A stretch of DNA of 64,000 nt from Cryobacterium psychrotolerans (GCF_900101115.1 NZ_FNFU01000003.1:151745-215744), one strand, 5' to 3'. Shown: positions 1-8,536, counted from the stretch's first letter. The notes: generated by a model not told the origin, from the sequence alone. Numbers and translations are program-made.

Positions 1-1
1 C

Positions 2-700
2 GCCCCGAAACGCTCCCCGATGACCTTCCAGACCTTTGTCGGCGATGAGCGGGCGCGGAAGCGCTACTGGGCCGGCAGTCACCTGGGCTGGCGACGCTTC
101 CGGGCCGCCGAACCGAACCTGGGCCACCGCTCGCTCGTGCGGCTCGAGGCGAGCGGCATCATCTCGGGCGTCATCACCCAGAACGTCGACGGCCTGCACA
201 CCCGGGCGGGGTCGCGCCATGTCGTGGACCTGCACGGATCGATGGACCGGGTCGTCTGCCTGTCCTGCGGCCAGGCGTTCGGACGCGACAGCGTCGCGGC
301 ACGGCTCGAAGCGGCCAACCCCGAGCTCGGCTCGCCCGAGGCCGTCCGCATCAATCCGGACGGCGACGCGGAGGTGTCGGACATCGACGGATTCTCTGTC
401 CCGGCCTGCACCGTGTGCGGCGGGATGCTGAAACCCAACGTGGTGTTCTTCGGCGAACTCGTCCCCACCGAGAGGTTCACCGAGGCCTCCGCCCTCGTGC
501 AAGCCGCCGACGCGCTCATCGTGGCGGGCTCGTCCCTGGCCGTGAATTCGGGCATCCGGCTGCTCGAGCAGGCGAGGCGACGCAGGCTTCCGATCGTGGT
601 GATCAATCGCGGCGTCACCAAGGGCGACGGCCGCGCGCTGGTTAAGCTGGAGGCGGGAACCTCGGAGGCGCTCGCCGGGCTGGCGGCCCGTCTCGCCTGA
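2..700 (+). CDS. NAD-dependent protein deacetylase, Sir2 family (5' end missing)
   Basis: Sirtuin-type lysine deacetylase/deacylase that consumes NAD and releases nicotinamide and O-acyl-ADP-ribose; cytoplasmic. The reading frame is open to the left edge, so the N-terminal Rossmann part with the GAGxS motif lies outside the window. Visible are the TQNVDGLH segment, the catalytic His in VDLHGSM, a four-Cys zinc site made of CLSC and CTVC, the PNVVFFGE segment and the C-terminal NAD-binding stretch GSSLAVNSG. Together these leave little doubt about the family. The first internal ATG at 20 (MTFQTF) is not the true start: family members have about 50 more residues upstream and the frame continues there. 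The next gene on the same strand follows after about 47 bases and is unrelated. Substrate unknown. Confidence 0.9.
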   Translation, partial: APKRSPMTFQTFVGDERARKRYWAGSHLGWRRFRAAEPNLGHRSLVRLEASGIISGVITQNVDGLHTRAGSRHVVDLHGSMDRVVCLSCGQAFGRDSVAARLEAANPELGSPEAVRINPDGDAEVSDIDGFSVPACTVCGGMLKPNVVFFGELVPTERFTEASALVQAADALIVAGSSLAVNSGIRLLEQARRRRLPIVVINRGVTKGDGRALVKLEAGTSEALAGLAARLA

Positions 701-747
701 CTAAGGGCCCGACCGTGACCAACGACATCAAGGACGGCATCCTGACC

Positions 748-1347
748 ATGACCCGGATTTCGATCGTGCGCCACGGCCAGACCGAGTGGAACCTGCACCG
801 GCGCATCCAGGGCAGCACGGATATCCCGCTCAACTCGGCCGGACGCGCCCAGGCCGCCGAGGCGGGCATCGTTCTGCGGGAGAGGCGCTGGGACGTGGTT
901 GTGGCCAGCCCCCTGATGCGGGCGCACGAGACCGCTCGCATCATCGCCGGTGAACTCGACCTGCCGAGCCCGGAGATCGTTGCCGAGCTCACGGAGCGCC
1001 ACCACGGAGAGATCGAGGGGCTCACCTTCACCGAGCGCCAGGCGCGGTTCCCCGACGGCGTGCTCGTTCCGGGCCTCGAGTCGCGCCAGGACGTGCTGGA
1101 CCGGGTGCTGCCCTCGTTGGCCCGGGTCGCGGCGACCCACGCCGGCAAATCGGTGCTCGCGGTCAGCCACGGCGGCATCATCGGCACGCTGATCCGCCAC
1201 ACAACGGGCGGGGAGCGCCCCCGGCACGACGAACTGATTGCCAACGGCTCCGTGCACGACTTCGTCTGGGAGGACGGCGAACTCGTGCTCGTCCACTTCG
1301 ACGCCTCGGTTCGCTCGCCGGGCGAGATCTTCCCCGTTATCCGCTGA
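748..1347 (+). CDS. Histidine phosphatase family protein (phosphoglycerate mutase-like)
   Basis: Member of the histidine phosphatase superfamily. The N-terminal signature RHGQTEWN holds the catalytic His that is phosphorylated, and the second conserved His lies in VSHGGIIG near residue 140. At about 199 residues it has the size of small broad-specificity phosphatases (GpmB/CobC-like) rather than glycolytic dPGM. The start is placed at the ATG at 748 because the first beta strand (TRISIVRHG) begins there and a purine-rich AAGGACGG lies about 10 bases upstream. A GTG at 715 would add eleven residues and cannot be excluded. The substrate cannot be told from sequence, and the neighbours (sirtuin, glycosyltransferase) do not help. 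Confidence 0.88.
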   Translation: MTRISIVRHGQTEWNLHRRIQGSTDIPLNSAGRAQAAEAGIVLRERRWDVVVASPLMRAHETARIIAGELDLPSPEIVAELTERHHGEIEGLTFTERQARFPDGVLVPGLESRQDVLDRVLPSLARVAATHAGKSVLAVSHGGIIGTLIRHTTGGERPRHDELIANGSVHDFVWEDGELVLVHFDASVRSPGEIFPVIR

Positions 1348-1365
1348 CCGCAGCCGGACGCGCCG

Positions 1366-2439
1366 CTAGGACGTGCGGGGCTGCGTGTCCTCGAGCACCT
1401 CGAGCAGCTTCCGGGCCGACTCCCGCCAGGTGAACCTGGCCGCCTGGCGGGTCGACTCCTTCGACCTGGCCGCCCACTCCCCCGGACGTTCCAGCTGCGC
1501 CAGGGCATCCATCAGCGCGTCGGCGCTGTTCGGGTCGAAGTAGAGCGCCGCGTCACCGCCGATTTCCCGGAAGATCGGGATGTCGCTGACGACGACCGGG
1601 ATGCCGAGGCTCATGGCCTCGACCAGTGGGATGCCGAAGCCCTCGTCGAGCGAGGCCGTGACGAGCGCGGTGGCGGAGCGGAGCACCGAGAAGTACTCCT
1701 CGTCGCTCGCGCCGTCGTGGAAGACGAGTGTCGCCTGCGGGGCAAGCCCGGACAGCCGGGCACGCTCGGCCGGGCTCACCCGGCTCATCAGGTGCAGCTC
1801 GTGCCCGGGCAGGCCCGCGACGGCACGCACGAGCGTGTCGACGTTCTTGTACGGCATGAACGAACCCATGTAGACGAGGCGCGCGCTCTCCGGGGCGCTG
1901 CGGTCGACGGGCGGCCCGGGAACGGCATCCGCGGCATTGTGGATCACGGTCACCGGCCGGTCGGTCAGCCGGTGTTCGGCGATGAGGGCCCTGGTCGTCT
2001 CCGAGACGGTGACCACGCCGTCGGCTCGGTTGAGCAGCATCCGCTGCGGCCACCAGGACAGGTGGTACAGCCGCCAGAGCAGCCGGATCGGCCACGTGAA
2101 GTCACGCGGCGGGGTGCGGTTGCGGTAGTAGATCAGGTCGTGCACGGTGAGCAGCAGGCGGTATTTGCGGCCCCACGAGCCCATTGTCTGCATGGGGCTG
2201 AACACGACGTCGGGGCGGAGACCGTTGACCGTGAGCGCGACGAACGGCTCTCGGATGCTGGTCGGCGAGCTGACGAGTTGCCAGGGCAGGTCAGGCAGCA
2301 TGGCCAGCTGGCGATGGTCGCTGATCAGCATCGTGACCGGGTGCAGCCTGCCGAGTTCGGTGACGAGGCCCGCGGTGTAACGGCTGACACCGTCGTGACG
2401 GTCCAGGCGGGTGTAGCGGCAGTCGAACGCGATCCTCAT
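1366..2439 (-). CDS. Glycosyltransferase, GT4-like (family 1 domain)
   Basis: 357-residue GT-B glycosyltransferase, presumably cytosolic or membrane-peripheral. The N-terminal half has an acceptor-domain start (MRIAFDCRYT) and a glycine-rich GVSRYTAG loop. The C-terminal half has the donor-binding Ex7E motif in EGFGIPLVEAMSLG (about residues 265-280) followed by a DIPIFREI-type segment, typical of GT4 mannosyl/glucosyl transferases. No transmembrane segment is evident. The start ATG overlaps the stop of the upstream hydrolase gene by four bases (ATGA), so the two are translationally coupled. The pairing suggests modification of a lipid or cell-envelope glycan, but donor and acceptor are unknown. 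Confidence 0.85.
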   Translation of the reverse strand: MRIAFDCRYTRLDRHDGVSRYTAGLVTELGRLHPVTMLISDHRQLAMLPDLPWQLVSSPTSIREPFVALTVNGLRPDVVFSPMQTMGSWGRKYRLLLTVHDLIYYRNRTPPRDFTWPIRLLWRLYHLSWWPQRMLLNRADGVVTVSETTRALIAEHRLTDRPVTVIHNAADAVPGPPVDRSAPESARLVYMGSFMPYKNVDTLVRAVAGLPGHELHLMSRVSPAERARLSGLAPQATLVFHDGASDEEYFSVLRSATALVTASLDEGFGIPLVEAMSLGIPVVVSDIPIFREIGGDAALYFDPNSADALMDALAQLERPGEWAARSKESTRQAARFTWRESARKLLEVLEDTQPRTS

Positions 2440-3335
2440 GCGGGCCTCGCCTCGAACAGGAAGCCGCGCAGTTCGTCGGCGGCGTTGACGGGCATTTCGT
2501 AGTGGATGAGATGACCGACGTTCGGGATGACGTGGAGGGCTGCATCCGGGAACAGCTTCTGCAGCCGGTGCTGGGCCGCGACGGGGGTGATGTCGTCCTT
2601 CTCGGCCGCGATGAGCAGGGTGCGCTCCGGGATCTTCGACGCGAATTCGCTCACGTCGCTGCTCACCGAGGCCGTGAAGGCCTCCAGCACGACCCTGCGG
2701 TCGGCGAACGCCGAGAAGTACCGGTCGTGCTGGTCGTGGATCCAGCGGCGCAGTTCGCGGTCCTGCGTCTTGGCCATGGTCACGCTCATCACCCGCACGA
2801 TCACGCGATTGCGCAGCAGGGCGAAACCGAGCCGCTCAGGCAGCCTGGCGGCGGCCCAGTAGTAGAAGACCGCCAGCCGGGTCAGGATGCCGCGAGGCCC
2901 GGACAGCGCCGGGGAGGCGATCGGGTTCACCAGGACGACGTCGTCGGCGGGCAAGCCGTCGGCCAGGGCGGCGGCCGCGACGATGGAACCGAAGGAGTGG
3001 CCGAGGATCACGACCCGGCCGGTCGGCGCCAGGGCGGCCAGGAAGTCCCGGAGCCACCGTGAGTAACCGGCGATGTCGTGTCGCAGGCCGTGCAGGGGCT
3101 CGGACTCGCCGAATCCGGGCAGGTCGGGCGAGATGATCCGGAATCCAGAGAGTTGGGCGACGACGGGCTCGAGGCCGTGGTGGTCGCCGCGGAAACCGTG
3201 CACCATCAGAATCGTCGTCGGGGCAGCGGGGTCGCCATACTCCCAGTACCGCGTCTTGCTGCCCAGCACCGACAGCGTGTGGGAGCGCGTGGGAATGCGA
3301 GCCAGGGATTCGTCGTAGGGCGAAGGAACGATCAT
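2436..3335 (-). CDS. Alpha/beta hydrolase
   Basis: 299-residue alpha/beta-hydrolase fold protein. The oxyanion HG motif is in MVHGFRGDHHG, the nucleophile elbow is GHSFGS, the acid residue is probably in EKDDITP, and the catalytic His is in NVGHLIHYE near the C-terminus. This is a complete Ser-Asp-His triad. Likely an esterase, lipase or C-C hydrolase; the substrate is not predictable. The start is taken at the ATG of MIVPSPYDE (3335). Longer frames upstream have no ribosome-binding site, and a -10 hexamer (TAAACT) lies seven bases before this ATG, which fits a leaderless transcript. First gene of a two-gene unit with the glycosyltransferase downstream (ATGA overlap). Confidence 0.85.
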   Translation of the reverse strand: MIVPSPYDESLARIPTRSHTLSVLGSKTRYWEYGDPAAPTTILMVHGFRGDHHGLEPVVAQLSGFRIISPDLPGFGESEPLHGLRHDIAGYSRWLRDFLAALAPTGRVVILGHSFGSIVAAAALADGLPADDVVLVNPIASPALSGPRGILTRLAVFYYWAAARLPERLGFALLRNRVIVRVMSVTMAKTQDRELRRWIHDQHDRYFSAFADRRVVLEAFTASVSSDVSEFASKIPERTLLIAAEKDDITPVAAQHRLQKLFPDAALHVIPNVGHLIHYEMPVNAADELRGFLFEARPA

Positions 3336-3342
3336 CAGCCCA

Positions 3343-3348
3343 AGTTTA
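3343..3348 (-). promoter_or_regulatory. -10 box for the hydrolase/glycosyltransferase unit (leaderless)
   Basis: TAAACT on the minus strand, seven bases before the ATG at 3335. There is no Shine-Dalgarno sequence between them, so transcription would start at or next to the start codon. No convincing -35 box. Confidence 0.5.
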
Positions 3349-3369
3349 GGCGGGAGTGTGGCGCCGAAC

Positions 3370-3400
3370 TGGACAGATGCCGTGTCGCTCAACCTAGACT
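3370..3400 (+). promoter_or_regulatory. Probable treS promoter
   Basis: TGGACA at 3370-3375 and TAGACT at 3395-3400 with a 19-base spacer, giving a 5' leader of about 75 bases before treS. It lies in the 147-base gap shared with the divergent hydrolase promoter. Confidence 0.5.
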
Positions 3401-3482
3401 CGTGACGTCCCCCTGCACCCCACGACTCCCCCCGCACATCAAGACGGCCACACAGCCCCTGACGCGGGCCGGAAGGAACTCC

Positions 3483-5180
3483 GTGAGCTTCACCGCACCG
3501 ATCCAGCTTCCCGGACTCACCCTCGACCCACGTTGGTACCGGCGTTCGGTCTTCTACGAGGTCATGGTCCGCTCATTCGTGGACAGCAACGCCGACGGGG
3601 CCGGCGACCTGTCCGGACTGATCTCGAAGCTGGACTACCTGCAGTGGCTGGGCATCGACGCCCTGTGGATCCCGCCGTTCTTCACCTCGCCCCTCAAAGA
3701 CGGCGGCTACGACGTCGCCGACTACCGCTCGATCCTGCCGGAGTTCGGCACGCTGGACGAGTTCAAGGAGCTCGTCACCAAGGCGCACGAGCGCAACATG
3801 CGGATCATCATCGACCTCCCGCTGAACCACACCTCGGACCAGCACGACTGGTTCCAGCAGTCCCGGGAGCACCCGGACGGCCCCTACGGTGACTTCTACG
3901 TCTGGAGCGACACCGACGAGAAGTACCCGAACATCCGGATCATCTTCACCGATACGGAGGAGTCGAACTGGGCGTTCGACCCGGTGCGCCGCCAGTTCTT
4001 CTTCCATCGTTTCTTCTCGCACCAGCCGGACCTCAACTTCGACAACCCCGCCGTGCACGACGCGATCTTCGATGTGGTGCGGTTCTGGCTCGACCTGGGT
4101 GTCGACGGATTCCGCCTCGACGCGATCCCCTATCTCTACGAGTCGGAGGACGGCAACGGTGAGGGCGAGCCGCCCACGCACGAGTTCATCAAGCGGCTGC
4201 GGGCCGTTGTCGACCGCGACTATCCCGGCCGCATCATGATCGCCGAGGCGAACCAGTGGCCGCGCGAGGTTGCGGCGTTCTTCGGCACCGAGGAAGAGCC
4301 GGAGTGCCACATGGCGTTCGACTTCCCGGTCATGCCCCGCATCTTCTATTCCCTGCGCTCGCAGCAGGCGGACGAGCTCGTGCGGGTGCTCTCCGAGACG
4401 ACGGACATCCCGGACGGCGCCGGCTGGGGGGTGTTCCTGCGCAACCACGACGAGCTCACCCTCGAAATGGTGAGTGAGGAATACCGCCAGGCCATGTACG
4501 GCTGGTACGCCTACGACCCCAGGATGCGCGCGAACATCGGTATCCGCCGCCGGCTCGCTCCCCTGCTCGACAACTCGCGGGCCGAACTGGAGCTGGCCCA
4601 CGCCCTGCTTTTCGCCCTGCCCGGCAGTCCGTTCCTGTACTACGGCGACGAGATCGGGATGGGCGACAACATCTGGCTGCCCGACCGGGACAGTTCGCGC
4701 ACGCCCATGCAGTGGACCCCGGACCGCAATGCCGGCTTCTCCGACGCCGACCCGGGCAAGCTGTACCTGCCCGTCGTCCAGTCGCTCGTGTACAACTTCA
4801 CCCAGACCAACGTCGAGTCCCACCTGGCCCAGTCCAATTCGCTGCTGCACTGGATCCGCAACGTCATCCACGTGCGGAAGGCGCACCCGACGTTCGGCCT
4901 CGGCGCGATCCGGGTGCTCTCCACCAACCACGAGTCCGTGCTGGCCTTCACCCGCGAATACGAGGGCTCGGGCACGCGGATGGGCGACCAGGCCGAGACG
5001 GTCCTCTGCGTCTTCAGCTTCGCTCACAACCCGGTGTCCTTCAAGATCGACGACGCCGACCTGGCCGGCACCCGGCTCTACGACATCTTCGGCGGTTCGG
5101 TCTTCCCGAGCTTCGACGACGACGGATCCCTGACCCTGACGCTCGGCGCCCAGAGCTTCTACTGGTTGCACTGCGGGTAG
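3483..5180 (+). CDS. treS: Maltose alpha-D-glucosyltransferase / trehalose synthase
   Basis: GH13 enzyme that interconverts maltose and trehalose, linking trehalose to glycogen and alpha-glucan metabolism; cytosolic. It opens with WYRRSVFYEVMVRSFVDSN, which is characteristic of TreS, then GAGDLSGLISKLDYLQWLG. GH13 catalytic residues are visible: the nucleophile Asp in DGFRLDAIPY (about residue 210), the acid/base Glu in IAEANQWP (about 254) and the transition-state Asp in RNHDELTLEM (about 322). At 565 residues it is full-length for TreS without a fused maltokinase. The GTG start at 3483 is preceded by GGAAGGA at 3471-3477 with five bases of spacing, which decides it over longer frames. No maltokinase or glgE gene is adjacent, but glgA/glgC follow 2 kb downstream. 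Confidence 0.95.
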   Translation: MSFTAPIQLPGLTLDPRWYRRSVFYEVMVRSFVDSNADGAGDLSGLISKLDYLQWLGIDALWIPPFFTSPLKDGGYDVADYRSILPEFGTLDEFKELVTKAHERNMRIIIDLPLNHTSDQHDWFQQSREHPDGPYGDFYVWSDTDEKYPNIRIIFTDTEESNWAFDPVRRQFFFHRFFSHQPDLNFDNPAVHDAIFDVVRFWLDLGVDGFRLDAIPYLYESEDGNGEGEPPTHEFIKRLRAVVDRDYPGRIMIAEANQWPREVAAFFGTEEEPECHMAFDFPVMPRIFYSLRSQQADELVRVLSETTDIPDGAGWGVFLRNHDELTLEMVSEEYRQAMYGWYAYDPRMRANIGIRRRLAPLLDNSRAELELAHALLFALPGSPFLYYGDEIGMGDNIWLPDRDSSRTPMQWTPDRNAGFSDADPGKLYLPVVQSLVYNFTQTNVESHLAQSNSLLHWIRNVIHVRKAHPTFGLGAIRVLSTNHESVLAFTREYEGSGTRMGDQAETVLCVFSFAHNPVSFKIDDADLAGTRLYDIFGGSVFPSFDDDGSLTLTLGAQSFYWLHCG

Positions 5181-5237
5181 CGGCCGCAACGGTGACGTTC
5201 GAGGAGTGGCTGGCCGGGCATTGACGGTGGTCGGCCC

Positions 5238-5243
5238 TAGGCT
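5238..5243 (+). promoter_or_regulatory. -10 box, leaderless start of the exonuclease gene
   Basis: TAGGCT followed by exactly six bases and then the ATG at 5250. No Shine-Dalgarno sequence is present, so the mRNA probably starts at the start codon. Confidence 0.5.
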
Positions 5244-5249
5244 TGCCCC

Positions 5250-5936
5250 ATGAGCAACTGGAGCGACAGCCTGGCCGTGTTCGACCTCGAGACCACCGGC
5301 ATCGACGTGGAGACGAGCCGGATCGTTTCGGCGACCGTGGCCGTGCTCGACGCCGACGGCGTCGTCCTGGAACGACTGGACTGGCTCCTGGACCCGGGAG
5401 TGGAGATCCCGCTTCAGGCGACGAACGTGCACGGCATCACGACCGCGCACTCCGCCCGGAACGGGCAGGATGCCGCCGGAGGCGTCGCAGAGATCGTCGC
5501 GGCGCTCCGCGCGCACCTGGCCCGCGGGCTCCCCCTCGTGGCGTACAACGCCCCCTACGACCTCACCCTGCTCAACCGGGAGTCGCTACGCCACGACGTG
5601 GCGCCGCTCCTGGCGCCGTCCCCCGTCGTTGACCCGCTGGTCATCGACAAGGCCGTCGATCGCTACCGCAAGGGCAAGCGCACCCTCGAGGTCACGAGCG
5701 CGTTCTACGGCGTGCTGCTGGAAGACGCACACGACTCCGGCGCGGATGCGATTGCCGCCGGCCGCGTGGCCCAGGCGATCGCGAAGGCGCACTCGAGCGC
5801 GCTGCCGGCCACCGCGCCTGAACTCCATGCGCTGCAGGTGGGCTGGAGCCAGCAGCAGGCCGACAGCTTCCAGGACTACATGCGCCGCGAACGCGACCCG
5901 AAGTTCGTCGCCGCCGGCGGCTGGCCGGAGCGCTGA
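5250..5936 (+). CDS. 3'-5' exonuclease, DnaQ-like DEDDh family
   Basis: 228-residue DEDDh exonuclease. Exo I is FDLETTGID (catalytic Asp and Glu), Exo II is in AYNAPYDLTLL, and Exo III with the catalytic His is HDSGADAIAAGRV. The NVHGIT segment also matches DnaQ/PolC-type exonucleases. It is a stand-alone domain with no polymerase or helicase fusion. The C-terminal 40 residues (WSQQQADSFQDYMRRE) recur in actinobacterial homologues annotated as DNA polymerase III epsilon-like exonucleases. It could serve in proofreading, repair or RNA trimming. The preceding treS is on the same strand but separated by 69 bases holding its own -10 box. Confidence 0.9.
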   Translation: MSNWSDSLAVFDLETTGIDVETSRIVSATVAVLDADGVVLERLDWLLDPGVEIPLQATNVHGITTAHSARNGQDAAGGVAEIVAALRAHLARGLPLVAYNAPYDLTLLNRESLRHDVAPLLAPSPVVDPLVIDKAVDRYRKGKRTLEVTSAFYGVLLEDAHDSGADAIAAGRVAQAIAKAHSSALPATAPELHALQVGWSQQQADSFQDYMRRERDPKFVAAGGWPER

Positions 5937-6054
5937 CCGGCAGGTCGTTCTTTCCCATCGCGCCGGTCGGCCACCTGGCGGTGGTACAGGTCATCGCCGG
6001 CTTCATGCTCCTGACGCTTGCCCTGTCGGAGCGGCCGCTCGACCCGCGGGCACG

Positions 6055-6089
6055 AAAAAGGGCGACCAGCCGAGGCTGGTCGCCCTTTT
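6055..6089. terminator. Bidirectional intrinsic terminator
   Basis: Perfect hairpin: GGGCGACCAGC, CGAG tetraloop, GCTGGTCGCCC, with A-run on the left and T-run on the right, so it can terminate both the rpmE2 transcript (minus) and the exonuclease transcript (plus). It lies 14 bases beyond the rpmE2 stop. Confidence 0.9.
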
Positions 6090-6102
6090 CAGAAGCTCGG
6101 TC

Positions 6103-6354
6103 TTATTTGCCGAAGCCCTTGTAACGGGTGTTGAACTTCTCGACGCGTCCGGCCGAGTCCATAATGCGCTGCTTGCCCGTGTAGAACGGGTGCGACTCGG
6201 AGGAGATTTCGACGTCGATCACCGGGTAGGTGGTGCCGTCTTCCCACTCGATCGTCTTCGAACTGGAAGTCGTCGAACGGGTAAGGAACGTCGCACCCGA
6301 CGCGAGGTCGCGGAAGACCACGGGAGCGTACTGGGGGTGAATGTCAGACTTCAT
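6103..6354 (-). CDS. rpmE2: 50S ribosomal protein L31 type B
   Basis: 83-residue L31 of the long, zinc-free type B (YkgM-like). It begins [16 protein letters not shown] and contains [25 protein letters not shown] and the C-terminal NTRYKGFGK. It has no cysteine, so it lacks the CxxC zinc site of type A L31; in several bacteria such paralogues are made under zinc limitation. The ATG at 6354 is preceded by AAGGAAG at normal spacing. The frame is open for 31 more codons upstream but without family similarity. I looked for a Zur-type palindrome in the upstream 120 bases and did not see one. Monocistronic, ended by the hairpin at 6055-6089. Confidence 0.95.
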   Translation of the reverse strand: MKSDIHPQYAPVVFRDLASGATFLTRSTTSSSKTIEWEDGTTYPVIDVEISSESHPFYTGKQRIMDSAGRVEKFNTRYKGFGK

Positions 6355-6497
6355 AAAGACTTCCTTGTTGCTGTTCGAATGATCACGAATGGTGGAGATG
6401 AAAAGTGCCGTCTCGCCGGTGAGGGCGAAAAAATAGCCTGGCCGCAAGGGCCAGCTACCGAGTTTAGCAGAAACGGGCCGCGATGGAGTCCAGCTGG

Positions 6498-7280
6498 TCA
6501 GACCGCGCGCGCCGCATAACGCCCGTGGTTCTCGGTGAGATCAATGGCGAGACCGAACGTCGCGCTCAGTGCCTCGGCGGTGAGCGTCTCGGCGAGCGGG
6601 CCGGCGCCCACGATTGCTCCGCCGGCAATCAGCAGCACGTGGGTGAATCCGCGCGGGATCTCTTCGACGTGGTGGGTCACCATGATGATGGCCGGGGCAT
6701 CCGGGGCGCTGGCGTAGCCGCTGAGCAGGTGCAGCAGCTCCTCGCGAGCACCGAGGTCGAGGCTGGCCGCGGGTTCGTCGAGCAGGAGCATCTCCGGGTC
6801 GGTCATCACGGACCGGGCGATCTGTACCCGCTTCTGCTCACCGTCGCTGAGGGTGCCGAACTTGCGTTCGGCCAGGTGGTCGAGCTTCCATTCTGCGAGC
6901 ACGCGCTGGGCGCGACGCTCGTCAATCGACTCGTACTCTTCGTGCCACCGCCCCGTGACCGAGTATGCGGCGGTCATCACGACGTCGATGACCCGCTCCG
7001 TCGCGGGGATCTTGCGGGCCATGGCCGTCGACGCGAAGCCGATCCGGGGGCGAAGCTCGAACAAGTCGGTGCCGCCCAGGGGCTCCTCGAGCACCTCGAC
7101 CTTGCCGCTCGAGGGGTGCATCATGGCCGCGGCCATCTGCAGCAGCGTGGTCTTGCCGGCGCCGTTCGGGCCCAGGATGACCCAGCGCTGGTCGTCTTCA
7201 ACACTCCAGTTCACTGAGTCGAGGATGGCAGTGCCACCTCGGACAACGGACACATCGGTGAGCTGAAGAACGTTGACCAT
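6498..7280 (-). CDS. ABC transporter ATP-binding protein, no partner permease
   Basis: 260-residue single ABC ATPase. Walker A is GPNGAGKTT, the signature is a diverged [14 protein letters not shown], Walker B is [12 protein letters not shown], and the switch His is in MVTHHVEEI. The closest recognisable style is the YlmA/ModF-like group of cytosolic ABC ATPases sometimes annotated as iron or molybdate transporter subunits. No membrane permease or substrate-binding protein is encoded next to it, so its transport role is unproven. Start ATG at 7280; a methionine-less restart further in would lose the first beta strand. Downstream is rpmE2 on the same strand, with 143 bases between them. Confidence 0.85.
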   Translation of the reverse strand: MVNVLQLTDVSVVRGGTAILDSVNWSVEDDQRWVILGPNGAGKTTLLQMAAAMMHPSSGKVEVLEEPLGGTDLFELRPRIGFASTAMARKIPATERVIDVVMTAAYSVTGRWHEEYESIDERRAQRVLAEWKLDHLAERKFGTLSDGEQKRVQIARSVMTDPEMLLLDEPAASLDLGAREELLHLLSGYASAPDAPAIIMVTHHVEEIPRGFTHVLLIAGGAIVGAGPLAETLTAEALSATFGLAIDLTENHGRYAARAV

Positions 7281-7342
7281 GGCTCCATGCTATCCGCCGC
7301 GGTGGGGCCTCGGCACCCACCGCGCACCCGCCGGGGGTCCGG

Positions 7343-8524
7343 CTACAGCAGGGACGCGTAGATCTCCCGGGTGCGGACGGCGATGGTGTCCCAGCTGAAC
7401 TTTCGCTCCGCCCGGACACGTCCGGCTCGGCCCATTTCCGCCGCGCGTACCGGGTCGCTCAGCACTTCGGTGAGGGTCCTGGCGAGGTCGGCGACGAAGA
7501 GATCGGGGTCGAGCGGGGTGCCGGTGCCGTCCGTCGCCTGGTCGATCGGGACCAGCCGGCCCGTCTCTCCGTCGGCCACGACCTCCGGGATGCCGCCGGT
7601 GGCGGTGCCCACGACGGGCAGGCCGCAGGCCATCGCTTCGAGGTTGACTATTCCGAGCGGTTCGTAGACGGAGGGGCAGACGAAGACCGTTCCGGCAGTG
7701 AGCACGGCCGACAGCTCGTGCTGCGGCAGGAGCCGGTCGATCCAGACCACGCCGGAGCGCTGCTCCTGGAGCGCGCGCACTCCCGCGGTCACCTCCGCCA
7801 TGATGCCCGGGGTGTCCGGTGCGCCGGCGCAGAGCACAAGCTGCACGTCCTCCGGCAGGGCTGCGGCCGCCCGCAACAGGTAGGGCAGGCCCTTCTGCCG
7901 GGTGATGCGCCCCACGAACACGACGGAGGGTCGATCGGGGTCGATGCCGAGCGCCCGAACGGTGTCGTGGTCGGTGGTCGGCTTCCAGCGTTCGAGGTCG
8001 ATGCCGTTGTAGACGACCTGCACCCGAGACTCGTCGAGGGCCGGGTAGCTGCGGAGGATGTCCCGGCGCATGCCGTCGCTCACGGCGATCACGGCATCCG
8101 CTGCTTCGAATGCGGTCTTCTCGATCCAGCTCGACACTCGGTAGCCGCCGCCGAGCTGCTCGGCCTTCCACGGACGGAGCGGCTCCAGGCTGTGCGCCGT
8201 GACGACGTGCGGCACGCCGTGGAGGAGCTTGGCGATGTGCCCTGCCCCATTCGCGTACCAGGTGTGGGAGTGCACGAGATCCGCGCCCTGCACGTCCTGG
8301 GCCATCCTCAGGTCGACCCCGAGCGTGGCGAGGGTCGCGTTCGCGTCGGCGAGCTCCGCCGGAACTCCGTACGCGTGTGTCGAGGGCGCGTCACGGTCGC
8401 CGCCGAAGCAGCGCACCACGACGTCGATGTCGTGACGGAGCGCTCGGACGAGCTCGGCCACGTGCACACCCGCCCCCCCATAGATTTCGGGCGGGTATTC
8501 CTTGGTCAGCAGATCGACTCGCAT
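7343..8524 (-). CDS. glgA: Glycogen synthase, actinobacterial GlgA/GlgM type
   Basis: 393-residue GT4 glycosyltransferase that uses ADP-glucose. It begins MRVDLLTKEYPPEIYGGAGVHV, the diagnostic start of the actinobacterial GlgA. The donor site Ex7E is in YEPLGIVNLEAMACG (about residue 295), followed by GTATGGIPEVV. In mycobacteria the orthologous enzyme (GlgM) makes maltose-1-phosphate for the GlgE pathway, so elongation of glycogen and maltose-1-phosphate synthesis are both possible here. It is divergent from glgC with only 82 bases between the start codons. It has no Shine-Dalgarno; a TAGTTT -10 box stands six bases before the ATG. Confidence 0.93.
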   Translation of the reverse strand: MRVDLLTKEYPPEIYGGAGVHVAELVRALRHDIDVVVRCFGGDRDAPSTHAYGVPAELADANATLATLGVDLRMAQDVQGADLVHSHTWYANGAGHIAKLLHGVPHVVTAHSLEPLRPWKAEQLGGGYRVSSWIEKTAFEAADAVIAVSDGMRRDILRSYPALDESRVQVVYNGIDLERWKPTTDHDTVRALGIDPDRPSVVFVGRITRQKGLPYLLRAAAALPEDVQLVLCAGAPDTPGIMAEVTAGVRALQEQRSGVVWIDRLLPQHELSAVLTAGTVFVCPSVYEPLGIVNLEAMACGLPVVGTATGGIPEVVADGETGRLVPIDQATDGTGTPLDPDLFVADLARTLTEVLSDPVRAAEMGRAGRVRAERKFSWDTIAVRTREIYASLL

Positions 8525-8530
8525 GGAGTA

Positions 8531-8536
8531 AAACTA
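8531..8536 (-). promoter_or_regulatory. -10 box of glgA (leaderless)
   Basis: TAGTTT on the minus strand, spaced six bases from the glgA ATG; no ribosome-binding site. Its upstream region overlaps that of glgC. Confidence 0.45.
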
